Notes under the pieces: model-generated
The model's database searches: none
Seen by the model: the letters and a program-made list of their open reading frames with translations, nothing else
What the model was told of the DNA's origin: nothing
Made by a program: the position numbers and the translations under genes
Shown here: positions 48,797 to 57,715 of the stretch, piece by piece
Layout of the letters: each line of letters opens with the position of its first letter
How positions within the stretch are numbered: the first letter of the stretch is position 1
NCBI GenBank assembly: GCA_963742955.1
Contig: CAVUOA010000009.1
Span: forward strand, 992,001-1,056,000
Direction: 5' to 3'
Length of the DNA: 64,000 nt
Source: CAVUOA01 sp963742955
GTDB taxonomy: Bacteria > Bacteroidota > Ignavibacteria > Tepidaquicellales > OLB5

Positions 48797-51700
48797 ATGC
48801 TTCAAACCGGGTATGCTTCAAAGCAAAGAAACAGTCCGACCGCACGATTATCTGCCTCAATACCCATCGTGGTTTTCGTGATGCTGGCCTTCCTGATCGC
48901 CTGCGGCAGCAGGGTGCAGGCTCAGATCGCCCCGGCCGGCGAAGCCCCGGCTGCCGCAGCCATCCGGCTCGCGCCTGCTGAGCGCGAATGGCTCGCACGC
49001 CACCGGGACATCCGTCTGGCTGTGGACCCGGCACGGCCGCCCTATGAATTTGTGGACAGCCTGCAGGTGTACTCCGGGATCGCCTCGGACTATGTGCGCC
49101 GAATCAACGCGGCCCTGGGCATCAAGATGGAGCCCATGCCCGGTCTCAGCCGGGATCAGGCGGTCGAGAAGTTCCTTGACGGCGATCTCGATGTTATCCC
49201 CTGCCTCGTCGTCATGGAAAAGTGGGGGCAGCGGCTGCTGTACACGATCCCCTACCTGACATCCTCCATCGTGATCGTCACTCGCACGGATGCCCCCTTC
49301 ATCAGCAGCGTCAGCGCGCTATCTCCGAAGCGTGTCGCCGTGCTCATGGGCCATGCCCCCCAGCAATACCTCGAGGCGGATTACCCTGAAAGCAACTGGG
49401 CCTTCACCAAGACCACCGAAGAAGCCCTTGAAAAAGTATCAAAGGGTAAACTGGACGCGTTCGTGGGCGATCTTGCCACGATCACCTATGCCAGTCAGAA
49501 GCTAGGCCTTAAAAACATCAAAGTGGCCGCCACCACTCCCTACAAGCTGCAGATGGCCTTCGGTGTGCGCCAGGATTGGCCGGAGCTGGTTCCCCTGCTG
49601 AACCGGGTGCTGCGGGAGATCCCGGAAGCCGAGAAGAACGAAATCCTCAACCGCTGGATCAATGTCCGATTTGAGCGCACCATGGACTGGCGGCTGGTGG
49701 GGGTCATCGTCGGCTCGGTGCTCGTCGTCGTTGCCGCCATCCTGACGGTGATCGTCATTTGGAACCGTAAGCTGGCGCGGGAGGCCGTCCGGCGGCGGGA
49801 GGCCGAGGAGCGTACGCGGCTCACCCTGGACTCGGCCGGGGACGGCATCCTCGGGGTCGACGGCGCGGGCCGGGCGACATTCGTCAACAACGCCGCCGAG
49901 CGTATGCTCGGCTTCGGCGAAGGCGAGCTCATCGGCCAACCCATCCACGACCTCATTCACCACAGCCGCGCCGACGGCAGCCCCTATCCCGCCGCGGAGT
50001 GCCCCATGCGGGCGGCCTTCAAAGACGGCGAGGTCCACCGCGTGGATGAAGAAATCCTCTGGCGCAAGGACGGCACGGGGTTCCAGGCGGAGTACACTGC
50101 CAACCCCATCCGCAGCGAGGGCCAGGTCATCGGTGCGGTGATCGTTTTTGATGATATCACGGAACGCAAGCGGGTCGAGGAAAGAGTCCGGAACTCCGAG
50201 CAGCGTCTGGCCCAGATCATCGACTTTCTGCCGGACCCGACCTGGGTGGTCGACAACGACGGCGTGGTGCTCACCTGGAACCGGGCCATGGAGGTCCTCA
50301 CCGGCATTCAGGCAAAGGACATGGTCGGCAAAGGCAACTATGAATATGCCCTGGCCTTCTACGACGAGCGCCGGCCCGTGTTGATCGACCTGGTCCGGAT
50401 GTGGACGCCGGAGTTCACAGACAAATATCTGTCGATCAAGCAGGACGGCAGCATCCTGCGTTCCGAGTCCCTTCACCCTCACCTGGGAGATGGGGGGGTA
50501 TATCTCAGCGGTACGGCGGGTGTGCTTTACGACGCCTCCGGCCAGCCGGCCGGCGCCATCGAGGCGCTGCGCGACATTACGGACCGCAAGCAAATGGAAG
50601 AGCAGCTGCGCCAGGCCCAGGAAGCCGCCGAGGCGGCCAGCAAGGCCAAGGGCGATTTTCTGGCCAATATGAGCCATGAGATCCGCACCCCCATGAACGC
50701 CATTCTGGGGATGGCGCATCTGGCGTTGAAGACGGAGCTGACGCCCAAGCAGCGGGACTACCTCGACAAGATTAATATGGCCGGCAACTCCCTTTTGGGG
50801 ATCATCAACGACATCCTGGACTTCTCCAAGATCGAGGCCGGCAAGCTGGAGATGGAGGCGGTGCCCTTCGACCTGGACGAGGTGCTGGACAACCTGGCCA
50901 GCCTGATCACCGTCAAGGCTCACGAAAAAGAAGGGCTCGAAGTGCTGTTCAGCACCAGCCCTGAGGTGCCGCGGGCCCTGGTGGGCGATCCCCTGCGGCT
51001 GGGCCAGGTCTTCATCAACCTGGCCAACAACGCGGTCAAGTTCACCGAACGCGGTGAAATCGTGGTGTCTTCCGAACTGGCGCATGCGGGGGAAAAGACA
51101 GTGGAGGTCAAGTTCGCGGTGCGGGACACCGGCATCGGGCTGAGCGATGAGCAGAAGGCGCGGCTGTTCCAATCCTTCAGCCAGGCCGACACGTCCACCA
51201 CCCGCAAGTTCGGGGGCACGGGCCTGGGGCTGGCGATCAGCAAGCGCCTGGTGGAGATGATGGGCGGCCGCATCTGGGTGGAAAGCGCGCCCGGTAAAGG
51301 CAGCACGTTCTGTTTCACCGCGGTCTTCGGCGTGGGCCGCGAAGAAACCCGCACCCGGCACACCCCGCCGCCGGACTTGCGAGGCCTGCGAACGCTGGTG
51401 GTGGACGACAACTCGACCTCGCGCGAGATCCTGCAGGGGATGCTGGAGGCGTTTTCCTTCGAGGTAACGCTGGCCGCCTCGGGCGAGGAGGCTCTGGCAG
51501 AGGTCGCAAAATCCATTTCCGGCCGCGGGTACGATCTGGTGGTGATGGACTGGAAGATGTCGGGCATCGACGGCATCGAGACCGCGAGGCGAATCAAGAA
51601 CCTTCCGGGCCTGGGCCGGATGCCGCGCATTATCCTGGTGACCGCCTACGGCCGGGAAGAGATCATGCGCCAGGCAGAGAAGATGGGTTTGGACGGGTTT

Positions 51701-52945
51701 CTGATCAAGCCGGTGAGCCCCTCGGTAATGTTCGACACCGTCATGCAGGCGTTTGGGAAAAATGCCCCGCATGAATTGCGCACCGCGGATGTAAAGGACC
51801 TGGAGGCCGCGGCCTCCCAGCTCCTGACCGGCGCGCATGTGCTGGTGGCAGAGGACAACGAGATCAACCAACAGGTGGCCATGGAGATCCTCTCCAGTGC
51901 CGGGCTGAAGGTGACGCTGGCCCGCAACGGGCAGGAGGCGCTGGACGTGGTCCGGGCCATCGCCTTCGATGCGGTGCTGATGGATGTTCAGATGCCGGTG
52001 ATGGACGGCTACACGGCCACCCGAAAAATCAGGGAGCTGGAAGCGCAGGGCTTGATGCCGGGAGCAGGACATCCTTCCGCTTCAGCCTCAAGCCTCAAGC
52101 CTCGAGCTTCAAGCCTCCCTATCATCGCCATGACCGCCCACGCGATGGCGGGGGATCACGAGAAGAGTATCGCGGCCGGGATGGACGACCATATTACCAA
52201 GCCGATCGATCCGGCGCAGCTCTTCGCAACCCTGGCGAAATGGATAGGCCCCCGGGAAGGGTCGCCAAAACCGGCCGAGGCTTCTGCGGCCCAGAGCGCT
52301 GCGTCGGGTATTGGTCCGGTGCAAACGCTGCCGGAAGAGCTGCCCGAGTTCGACCTGGCCGAGGGGTTGCAGCGGCTGATGGGCAACCGGGCGCTTTACC
52401 GCAAGCTGCTTGTTGATTTTGCAACCCAGTATGCGAATGCGGCGGCGGACATCCGCACTGCACTGGATGCAGCTGACTTTGTCCATGCGCACGGACTGGT
52501 GCACGCCATCAAGGGGGTGGCCGGCAACCTGGCGGCCAAGGACCTTCAGGCGCAGTCCGTACTGTTGGAAAAACTCGTCAAGCACGCCGACCCGGCCGGC
52601 CCGCCGCCGGCGGGTGACCTGAACCCGGCCTACCAGGCCTTCCGGGAAGCGCTCGGTCGCGCGCTGGAGGCGGCCGGGTCTCTGATGCCTGCCGCCGGGA
52701 CGCCGCCGGCCGTCGCAGAAAAAGCCCCGGGGGCGCTGCCTCCGGATTTGGCCCGGCAGGCGGCACACCGCCTGCGTGAGGCGGCCGAGATGGGAGATGT
52801 TTCCGAATTGGCGGCCGTTTGCGGCGAGCTGGCAGCCGCATCCGAAGCCTTCGCCGCTCACACTCCCCGGATCATGCGCCTGGCGGATGATTTCGATTTT
52901 GACGGCATTCTGAAGCTGGCCGATGAATTGGAGAATACGCGATGA
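48797..52945 (+). CDS. hybrid sensor histidine kinase with periplasmic SBP domain, PAS, two receivers and Hpt
   Basis: About 1382 residues. Order: N-terminal membrane/signal segment, periplasmic family 3 solute-binding domain (about 50-285, IRLAVDPARPPYEFVD, FTKTTEEALEKVSKGKLDAF), membrane helix (LVGVIVGSVLVVVAAIL), two PAS domains, HisKA (MSHEIRTPMNAILGMAH, His about 635), HATPase (NLANNAVKFTERGEI, FGGTGLGLAISKRLVEMMGG), two receivers (VMDWKMSGIDG, VLMDVQMPVMDG) and Hpt (VHAIKGVAGNLAA). ATG 48797 follows CAGGGGGGTG. The second receiver holds an insert GHPSASASSLKPRASS encoded by a repetitive stretch. BvgS/EvgS-like phosphorelay. Confidence 0.93.
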   Translation: MLQTGYASKQRNSPTARLSASIPIVVFVMLAFLIACGSRVQAQIAPAGEAPAAAAIRLAPAEREWLARHRDIRLAVDPARPPYEFVDSLQVYSGIASDYVRRINAALGIKMEPMPGLSRDQAVEKFLDGDLDVIPCLVVMEKWGQRLLYTIPYLTSSIVIVTRTDAPFISSVSALSPKRVAVLMGHAPQQYLEADYPESNWAFTKTTEEALEKVSKGKLDAFVGDLATITYASQKLGLKNIKVAATTPYKLQMAFGVRQDWPELVPLLNRVLREIPEAEKNEILNRWINVRFERTMDWRLVGVIVGSVLVVVAAILTVIVIWNRKLAREAVRRREAEERTRLTLDSAGDGILGVDGAGRATFVNNAAERMLGFGEGELIGQPIHDLIHHSRADGSPYPAAECPMRAAFKDGEVHRVDEEILWRKDGTGFQAEYTANPIRSEGQVIGAVIVFDDITERKRVEERVRNSEQRLAQIIDFLPDPTWVVDNDGVVLTWNRAMEVLTGIQAKDMVGKGNYEYALAFYDERRPVLIDLVRMWTPEFTDKYLSIKQDGSILRSESLHPHLGDGGVYLSGTAGVLYDASGQPAGAIEALRDITDRKQMEEQLRQAQEAAEAASKAKGDFLANMSHEIRTPMNAILGMAHLALKTELTPKQRDYLDKINMAGNSLLGIINDILDFSKIEAGKLEMEAVPFDLDEVLDNLASLITVKAHEKEGLEVLFSTSPEVPRALVGDPLRLGQVFINLANNAVKFTERGEIVVSSELAHAGEKTVEVKFAVRDTGIGLSDEQKARLFQSFSQADTSTTRKFGGTGLGLAISKRLVEMMGGRIWVESAPGKGSTFCFTAVFGVGREETRTRHTPPPDLRGLRTLVVDDNSTSREILQGMLEAFSFEVTLAASGEEALAEVAKSISGRGYDLVVMDWKMSGIDGIETARRIKNLPGLGRMPRIILVTAYGREEIMRQAEKMGLDGFLIKPVSPSVMFDTVMQAFGKNAPHELRTADVKDLEAAASQLLTGAHVLVAEDNEINQQVAMEILSSAGLKVTLARNGQEALDVVRAIAFDAVLMDVQMPVMDGYTATRKIRELEAQGLMPGAGHPSASASSLKPRASSLPIIAMTAHAMAGDHEKSIAAGMDDHITKPIDPAQLFATLAKWIGPREGSPKPAEASAAQSAASGIGPVQTLPEELPEFDLAEGLQRLMGNRALYRKLLVDFATQYANAAADIRTALDAADFVHAHGLVHAIKGVAGNLAAKDLQAQSVLLEKLVKHADPAGPPPAGDLNPAYQAFREALGRALEAAGSLMPAAGTPPAVAEKAPGALPPDLARQAAHRLREAAEMGDVSELAAVCGELAAASEAFAAHTPRIMRLADDFDFDGILKLADELENTR

Positions 52946-54489
52946 GCACCCCGCCGGATGAGCCTTCCGCGGAAGCGCCCAAGGTCCTCTTGGTCGACGA
53001 CAACACCGCCAACCTCCAGGTGCTGCGCGAAAACCTGGACGGGCTCGGCTACAAGTTGTTGATCGCCAAGAACGGCCGGACCGCACTGGACATCGTTGCC
53101 AAGGCCCACCCCGACCTGGTGCTGCTGGACATCATGATGCCGGAGATGGACGGCTACGAGGTCTGCCGCCGGCTGAAGAGCGCCGAGGCAACCCGTCACA
53201 TCCCGGTGATTTTCCTGACGGCCATGGCCGAAGCCGAAGACGAGGCCAAAGGGCTCGCTCTGGGGGTGGTGGACTACATCACCAAACCGATCAACCCCGA
53301 GCTGGTGCGAGCCCGCGTGCGCAACCACCTGGAGCTCAAGCACCACCGGGACCACTTGGAGCAGCTGGTGCAGGTGAAAACGCGCGAGGTGCAGCTGACC
53401 CAGGCGGTCATGATCGAAAGCCTGGCGACCCTCGCCGAGTACCGCGACCCCGAGACCGGCGGCCACATCAAACGCACCCAGAACTACCTGAAGGCCCTGG
53501 CCGTGCACCTCAAGGACCATCCCCGTTTCCGCGACCTGCTGGATGCGCAGACCATCGAGCTGCTCTACCTCTCCGCACCCCTGCACGACATGGGTAAGGT
53601 CGGCGTGAGGGATCACATCCTGCTCAAGCCCGGACGGCTGGAAGAAGCCGAGTTCGCGGAGATGAAGAAGCACACGCTCATCGGCGAGGAGGCGCTCCGC
53701 ATCACCGAGCAGAAGCTGGGCAAGAGCACCTTTCTGCGTCACGCGCGCGAGATCGCCGGCTCTCACCAGGAAAAATGGGACGGCTCGGGCTATCCGCGGG
53801 GGCTCAAGGGCGACGCGGTTCCCGTCTCGGGCCGGCTGATGGCGCTCGCCGACGTCTACGACGCCCTGATCAGCAAGCGGGTCTACAAGCCGCCGTTTCC
53901 CCACGCGAAGGCCGTTCAGATCATCCGCGAGGGGCGAGGCACTCATTTCGACCCCGATGTGGTCGACGCCTTCCTGGCACTGGAGGACACCTTCCGGAAC
54001 ATCGCGCTGACCTTCGCGGACTGCGACGAGGAACGTGAGGCCCTGGGCGCCGCCAAAGCCGCCGATGCCGGCCCGGGGGCAGGTGTGAGCCGCGTGCTGT
54101 TGGCCGAGGACAACCCCATCAACCGGGAGATCATGCTGAGTCAGCTCAGCGCGTTGGGATACACGGTGGAAGCGGCTGCAAACGGCATGGAAGCGCTCCG
54201 GAAGTACCAGGTGGGGCCATACGACCTGATCCTGACGGACATCGAGATGCCGGAGCTGGACGGCTACGGCCTGACGGCTGAGATCCGGCGCATGGAACGG
54301 GCCACCGGCCACCGGACCCCGATCCTGGCCATCACCGCCAGCGATTTCGACCTGGCCGAAGAAGGCGCTCGCGCCGCCGGGTTTGACGGCTACATGCTCA
54401 AGCCGCTCGACCCAAAAGTGCTGGCGAAGAAGCTGGAGAATATTTTTGGCAGCGCCCAAGCGCCTGGGCTTGACAGAATTTTGGTATGA
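52942..54489 (+). CDS. response regulator REC-HD-GYP-REC (cyclic di-GMP phosphodiesterase)
   Basis: 515 residues. N-terminal receiver (LLVDDNTANLQVL, LLDIMMPEMDGYE), HD-GYP domain (AEYRDPETGGHIKRTQNYL, HDMGKVGVRDHILLKPGRL, SHQEKWDGSGYPRGLKGDAV, LADVYDAL), then a second receiver at 375-500 (LLAEDNPINREIM, LTDIEMPELDGYG). The metal-binding HD and GYP residues are present, so it is probably active on cyclic di-GMP. The ATG overlaps the kinase stop by four bases. A receiver at both ends is uncommon. Confidence 0.93.
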   Translation: MSTPPDEPSAEAPKVLLVDDNTANLQVLRENLDGLGYKLLIAKNGRTALDIVAKAHPDLVLLDIMMPEMDGYEVCRRLKSAEATRHIPVIFLTAMAEAEDEAKGLALGVVDYITKPINPELVRARVRNHLELKHHRDHLEQLVQVKTREVQLTQAVMIESLATLAEYRDPETGGHIKRTQNYLKALAVHLKDHPRFRDLLDAQTIELLYLSAPLHDMGKVGVRDHILLKPGRLEEAEFAEMKKHTLIGEEALRITEQKLGKSTFLRHAREIAGSHQEKWDGSGYPRGLKGDAVPVSGRLMALADVYDALISKRVYKPPFPHAKAVQIIREGRGTHFDPDVVDAFLALEDTFRNIALTFADCDEEREALGAAKAADAGPGAGVSRVLLAEDNPINREIMLSQLSALGYTVEAAANGMEALRKYQVGPYDLILTDIEMPELDGYGLTAEIRRMERATGHRTPILAITASDFDLAEEGARAAGFDGYMLKPLDPKVLAKKLENIFGSAQAPGLDRILV

Positions 54490-54501
54490 GTATACGTATA
54501 C
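54470..54501 (+). promoter_or_regulatory. candidate promoter and palindromic operator of the GntR gene
   Basis: TTGACA at 54470-54475 is followed, with rough -10 matches (TATACG), by the perfect palindrome GTATACGTATAC (54490-54501), extended to a near-perfect GAGTATACGTATACACTC. FCD-type GntR regulators often bind GTATAC-like sites, so autoregulation is plausible. It overlaps the end of the HD-GYP gene. Confidence 0.5.
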
Positions 54502-54585
54502 ACTCAAGCGATGGGAGCTGTTGCTCTCACCCCCATGCGGAGAAATCCACTGGCGCTTCGATCTCGCAAGCTTTCGTCTCCCCCG

Positions 54586-55323
54586 ATGCCCGCCCTGAAG
54601 AAGATCAGGACGCGCGGCCCGCTTGTCGAACCGGTCTACAAAGCCATCAAGCACGCCATCATCACCGGTCAGATCGCCCCCGGATCGGCGCTCTACGAGG
54701 AGCCCCTCACGAAGCTGCTCGGGGTGAGCCGCACCCCTCTGCGCGAAGCCTTCAACCGTCTGAAGAGCGACGGCCTCATCGAGGTTATCCCGCGCAAAGG
54801 CGCCTGCGTGGTCGAGCTGGACGTCCAAGACATCGACGACCTCCTCGAAGCCCGGCAGGTCATCGAGACCGCCTTCTTCATGCGTGCCGCTCGAAGGCTG
54901 AAGCGTGAAGAGCTGCTGGAAATCAGGGAGGCATTGGAGCGCGCCCATGCCCAGCTTCAGAGCCAGAGCGGCCGCGCGGAGTGGCAGCGGGGCTTGCAGG
55001 CCTACCTGCGGATCGACCGCGACCTGCACGACCGCCTGATCGAGGCCTCCGGCAATAAATACTGGATCAAACTGTATTGTGACCTGCGCGAGCGCATCGA
55101 GCTTTGCGGCTATCAAGTGAGTCGCCTGCCGCACCGTTTTAAAAGCATCGTGCAGGAGCACCTCGATCTCATTGAAGCACTGCTCCAGGGCGATCGGGCC
55201 AAGGGCCGGAAGTGCATGCGGGATCACATCCGGCACGTGCGCCAAGGCGCCCAGGAGTATCGCCGGCTGACCCGCCGCGAAGCCGGGAATCCGCCCGCGG
55301 GCGCGGGCCGCAGCCCTGTTTGA
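54586..55323 (+). CDS. GntR family regulator, FCD (FadR-like) subgroup
   Basis: 245 residues. Winged HTH (VYKAIKHAIITGQIAPGSAL, LTKLLGVSRTPLREAFNRLK, GLIEVIPRKGACVVELD), then an all-helical FCD domain (EARQVIETAFFMRAARRLKR, DRDLHDRLIEASGN with metal-type Asp/His, EHLDLIEALLQGD with His). It lies just before the liv operon and probably controls it. I start at ATG 54586; the frame is open upstream without homology. Confidence 0.88.
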   Translation: MPALKKIRTRGPLVEPVYKAIKHAIITGQIAPGSALYEEPLTKLLGVSRTPLREAFNRLKSDGLIEVIPRKGACVVELDVQDIDDLLEARQVIETAFFMRAARRLKREELLEIREALERAHAQLQSQSGRAEWQRGLQAYLRIDRDLHDRLIEASGNKYWIKLYCDLRERIELCGYQVSRLPHRFKSIVQEHLDLIEALLQGDRAKGRKCMRDHIRHVRQGAQEYRRLTRREAGNPPAGAGRSPV

Positions 55324-55502
55324 AAGTAAGATGCCGCGCTTTCCGAAAAGCCGCGCGCCCAGGGGCAGCCTGACGCTTGTTTTAATCCCCTGCGGATGAG
55401 TGACCGGCGCCGGGAGCGGTTCCCGGTGCCGGGGGATGTCGAATTTTCAACCCAAGAGCCGCCGCGCCGCCGCGGTGCGGCCGCCGAACGCGAGGAGGAA
55501 AA

Positions 55503-56771
55503 ATGACGACGAGACGGGTTATAATGGGATTGGTAGTTTTCAGCATGGCCCTGGCGCTGGGAGCCGGCCCGGTCCTGGCCCAGCAGAAGGTGATCAAGAT
55601 CGGCGCGCTTTACCCCCTGACCGGCAACCTGGCCGCCACGGGCATGGACTGCAAGCGCGGCGTCGACCTGGCGGTCGAGATCATCAACGGCAAGTATGAC
55701 CTGAACCTGCCCTTCGCCAAGGTAGAAGGCATCCCCAACCTGGGCGGCGCCAAGATCGAGGTCATCTACGCCGACACCAAGGGCGACCCCAAAAACGGCC
55801 TGGCCGAGGCCGAACGCCTGATCACCCAGGAGAACGTGGTGGCCCTGATCGGCGCCTACCAGAGCGCGGTCACCAAGACCGCCAGCCAGGCGGCCGAGCG
55901 GCTGAAGATCCCCTACGTGTGTTCGGACTCCTCCTCGCCCACCCTGACCGAGCGCGACTTCACCTACTTCTTCCGCGTCTCGCCCCATGACGGGACCATG
56001 GCCCGCAACCAGTTCGAGTTTCTGAAGGACCTCGAGGCCAAGAAGGGCAAGAAGGTCAAGACCGTCGCGCTGGTCTACGAAAACACCGAGTTCGGCGCCA
56101 ACGTGGCCAAGATGCAGCGCCAGTATGCCAAGGAGTTCGGCTACGAGGTCGTGGCCGACATCGCCTACCCGGCCAACTCTAGCGACGTGACGAGCGAAGT
56201 GGGCAAGATCATCTCGGCCAAGCCGGATGTGGTCATGCACGCCGCCTACATCACCGACGCCATCCTTTTCACCAAGACCTTCAAAGAGATGAACCTGGTG
56301 CCCCAGGGCTTTCTCAACATGGCCGGCTACATCGAGTCCGACTATCTGCCGACGGTCAAGGCCGACGGCGACTACTTCTACGTGCGTTCCACCTTTGCGC
56401 TGGACCTGGCCAAGAAAAAGCCCATGGTGGGCCAGGTGGCGCAGATGTACCAAAAGAAGTACAACATTCCGATGGGTGAGAACACCGCCCGCAGCTTCAC
56501 GGCGCCCTTCGTGCTGGCCGACGCCTTCAACCGCGCCAAGACCACCGAGGCCGAGGCCGTCGTGAAAGCGCTGCTCGCAACCAACATCCCGGGCGACCAG
56601 ATCCTCAACCCGTGGAAGGGCGTGCAGTTCGACCCCAAGTCCCACCAGAACATTCATGCATCGGCCATGCTGGTGCAGATTCTCGACCAGGGCTATTACA
56701 CGGTTTGGCCATTTGATGCGGCCAGCCGCGAGCTGGTGTGGCCGTTCCCGGCCTGGAAGGGCCGCAAATAA
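55503..56771 (+). CDS. livK: ABC transporter substrate-binding protein, branched-chain amino acid type
   Basis: 422 residues. Signal peptide MTTRRVIMGLVVFSMALALG ending VLAQ; periplasmic binding protein type I: VIKIGALYPLTGNLAATGMD, LGGAKIEVIYADTKGDPKNG, VVALIGAYQSAVTKTASQAA, YVCSDSSSPTLTERDFTYFF. The ligand may be amino acids or another small carboxylate; this large family also takes amides, urea and aromatic acids. GAGGAGG lies just before the ATG. First gene of livKHMGF. Confidence 0.93.
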   Translation: MTTRRVIMGLVVFSMALALGAGPVLAQQKVIKIGALYPLTGNLAATGMDCKRGVDLAVEIINGKYDLNLPFAKVEGIPNLGGAKIEVIYADTKGDPKNGLAEAERLITQENVVALIGAYQSAVTKTASQAAERLKIPYVCSDSSSPTLTERDFTYFFRVSPHDGTMARNQFEFLKDLEAKKGKKVKTVALVYENTEFGANVAKMQRQYAKEFGYEVVADIAYPANSSDVTSEVGKIISAKPDVVMHAAYITDAILFTKTFKEMNLVPQGFLNMAGYIESDYLPTVKADGDYFYVRSTFALDLAKKKPMVGQVAQMYQKKYNIPMGENTARSFTAPFVLADAFNRAKTTEAEAVVKALLATNIPGDQILNPWKGVQFDPKSHQNIHASAMLVQILDQGYYTVWPFDAASRELVWPFPAWKGRK

Positions 56772-56838
56772 AAAGCCGTTCCGGCTTTTTATATTCTGAT
56801 TGATATTGGGCGCCGCTGAGAAGCGGCGCCCAATATCA
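56771..56838 (+). promoter_or_regulatory. two hairpins between livK and livH
   Basis: First AAAAGCCG/CGGCTTTT with TTC loop then T (56771-56791), a weak terminator starting at the livK stop. Then a perfect 17-bp stem (56801-56817 with 56822-56838, loop GAGA) with no T-run, 17 bases before livH. Such structures commonly shield the binding-protein message from 3' decay, giving more LivK than membrane subunits. Confidence 0.8.
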
Positions 56839-56855
56839 GGTTGGAGTGCTAATTT

Positions 56856-57713
56856 ATGGAACAGCTCTTACAGCAGCTGGTCAACGGCGTGCTCATCGGC
56901 CTGGTCTATTCGCTGCTAGCCATCGGCCTCACCCTGGTCTGGGGTGTCATGAACGTGCTCAACTTCGCGCACGGCGACTTCCTCATGATCGGCATGTTCC
57001 TCTCCTATTGGCTCTACGTGCTGGGCGGCGTCGACCCCCTGTTTTCGATACCGATCAATGCCGTCGCCCTTTTCCTGCTCGGCATGTTCATCTACCGGTT
57101 CATCATTAGCAAGGTGATGAACGGGCCCGGACTGGCCCAGCTGGTGGTGACCTTCGGCCTCAGCATTTTCATTGCGAACTTCGCAGCCTTCATCTGGACC
57201 CCCAACTTCCGCTCGATCGATCACACGCTGTTGTCCGGGACCTGGAACATCTCCGGCCTCATGCTCAGCATCCCCAAAGTCGTCACCTCGATCGGAAGTG
57301 TCCTCACCTCCATCGGGGTCTTCTGGTTCCTGCGCCACACCCGGACCGGCAAGGCCATTCTGGCGGTGGAGATGGATCGGGAGGCGGCCGTCATCATGGG
57401 CATCAACACCGAGCGCATCAACTCGCTGTCCTTCGGCATCGGCTCGGCCCTGGTAGGGGTGGCCGGCGCCCTCTTGGCGACCCATTACTACATCTACCCC
57501 TTCGTGGGTGGAACCTTCGGCCTGATCTGTTTCTGCATCGTGGCCCTGGGGGGGTTCGGCAGCGTGGAGGGGGCTTTCATCGCGGGCATCCTGGTGGGGG
57601 TGGTCCAGACCCTGGGCGGATATATTTTCGACCCGGCCTACAAGCTGGCCATCGTTTTCGCCATGTACCTGATCACGGTCTGGATCCGGCCGCAAGGGCT
57701 TAGGGGGTGGTAG
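56856..57713 (+). CDS. livH: branched-chain amino acid ABC transporter permease LivH
   Basis: 285 residues, about eight membrane helices. LVNGVLIGLVYSLLAIGLTL, VMNVLNFAHGDFLMIGMFLS (family signature LNFAHG), LALGGFGSVEGAFIAGILVG near the C-terminus. TTGGAG precedes the ATG. Followed by livM after 2 bases. Confidence 0.95.
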   Translation: MEQLLQQLVNGVLIGLVYSLLAIGLTLVWGVMNVLNFAHGDFLMIGMFLSYWLYVLGGVDPLFSIPINAVALFLLGMFIYRFIISKVMNGPGLAQLVVTFGLSIFIANFAAFIWTPNFRSIDHTLLSGTWNISGLMLSIPKVVTSIGSVLTSIGVFWFLRHTRTGKAILAVEMDREAAVIMGINTERINSLSFGIGSALVGVAGALLATHYYIYPFVGGTFGLICFCIVALGGFGSVEGAFIAGILVGVVQTLGGYIFDPAYKLAIVFAMYLITVWIRPQGLRGW

Positions 57714-57715
57714 GC

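Noticed and set aside
49502..52072. An 856-residue open frame opposite the hybrid kinase, and similar long frames opposite other GC-rich genes
   Set aside because: All lie entirely within well-identified genes on the opposite strand and contain no known motifs.
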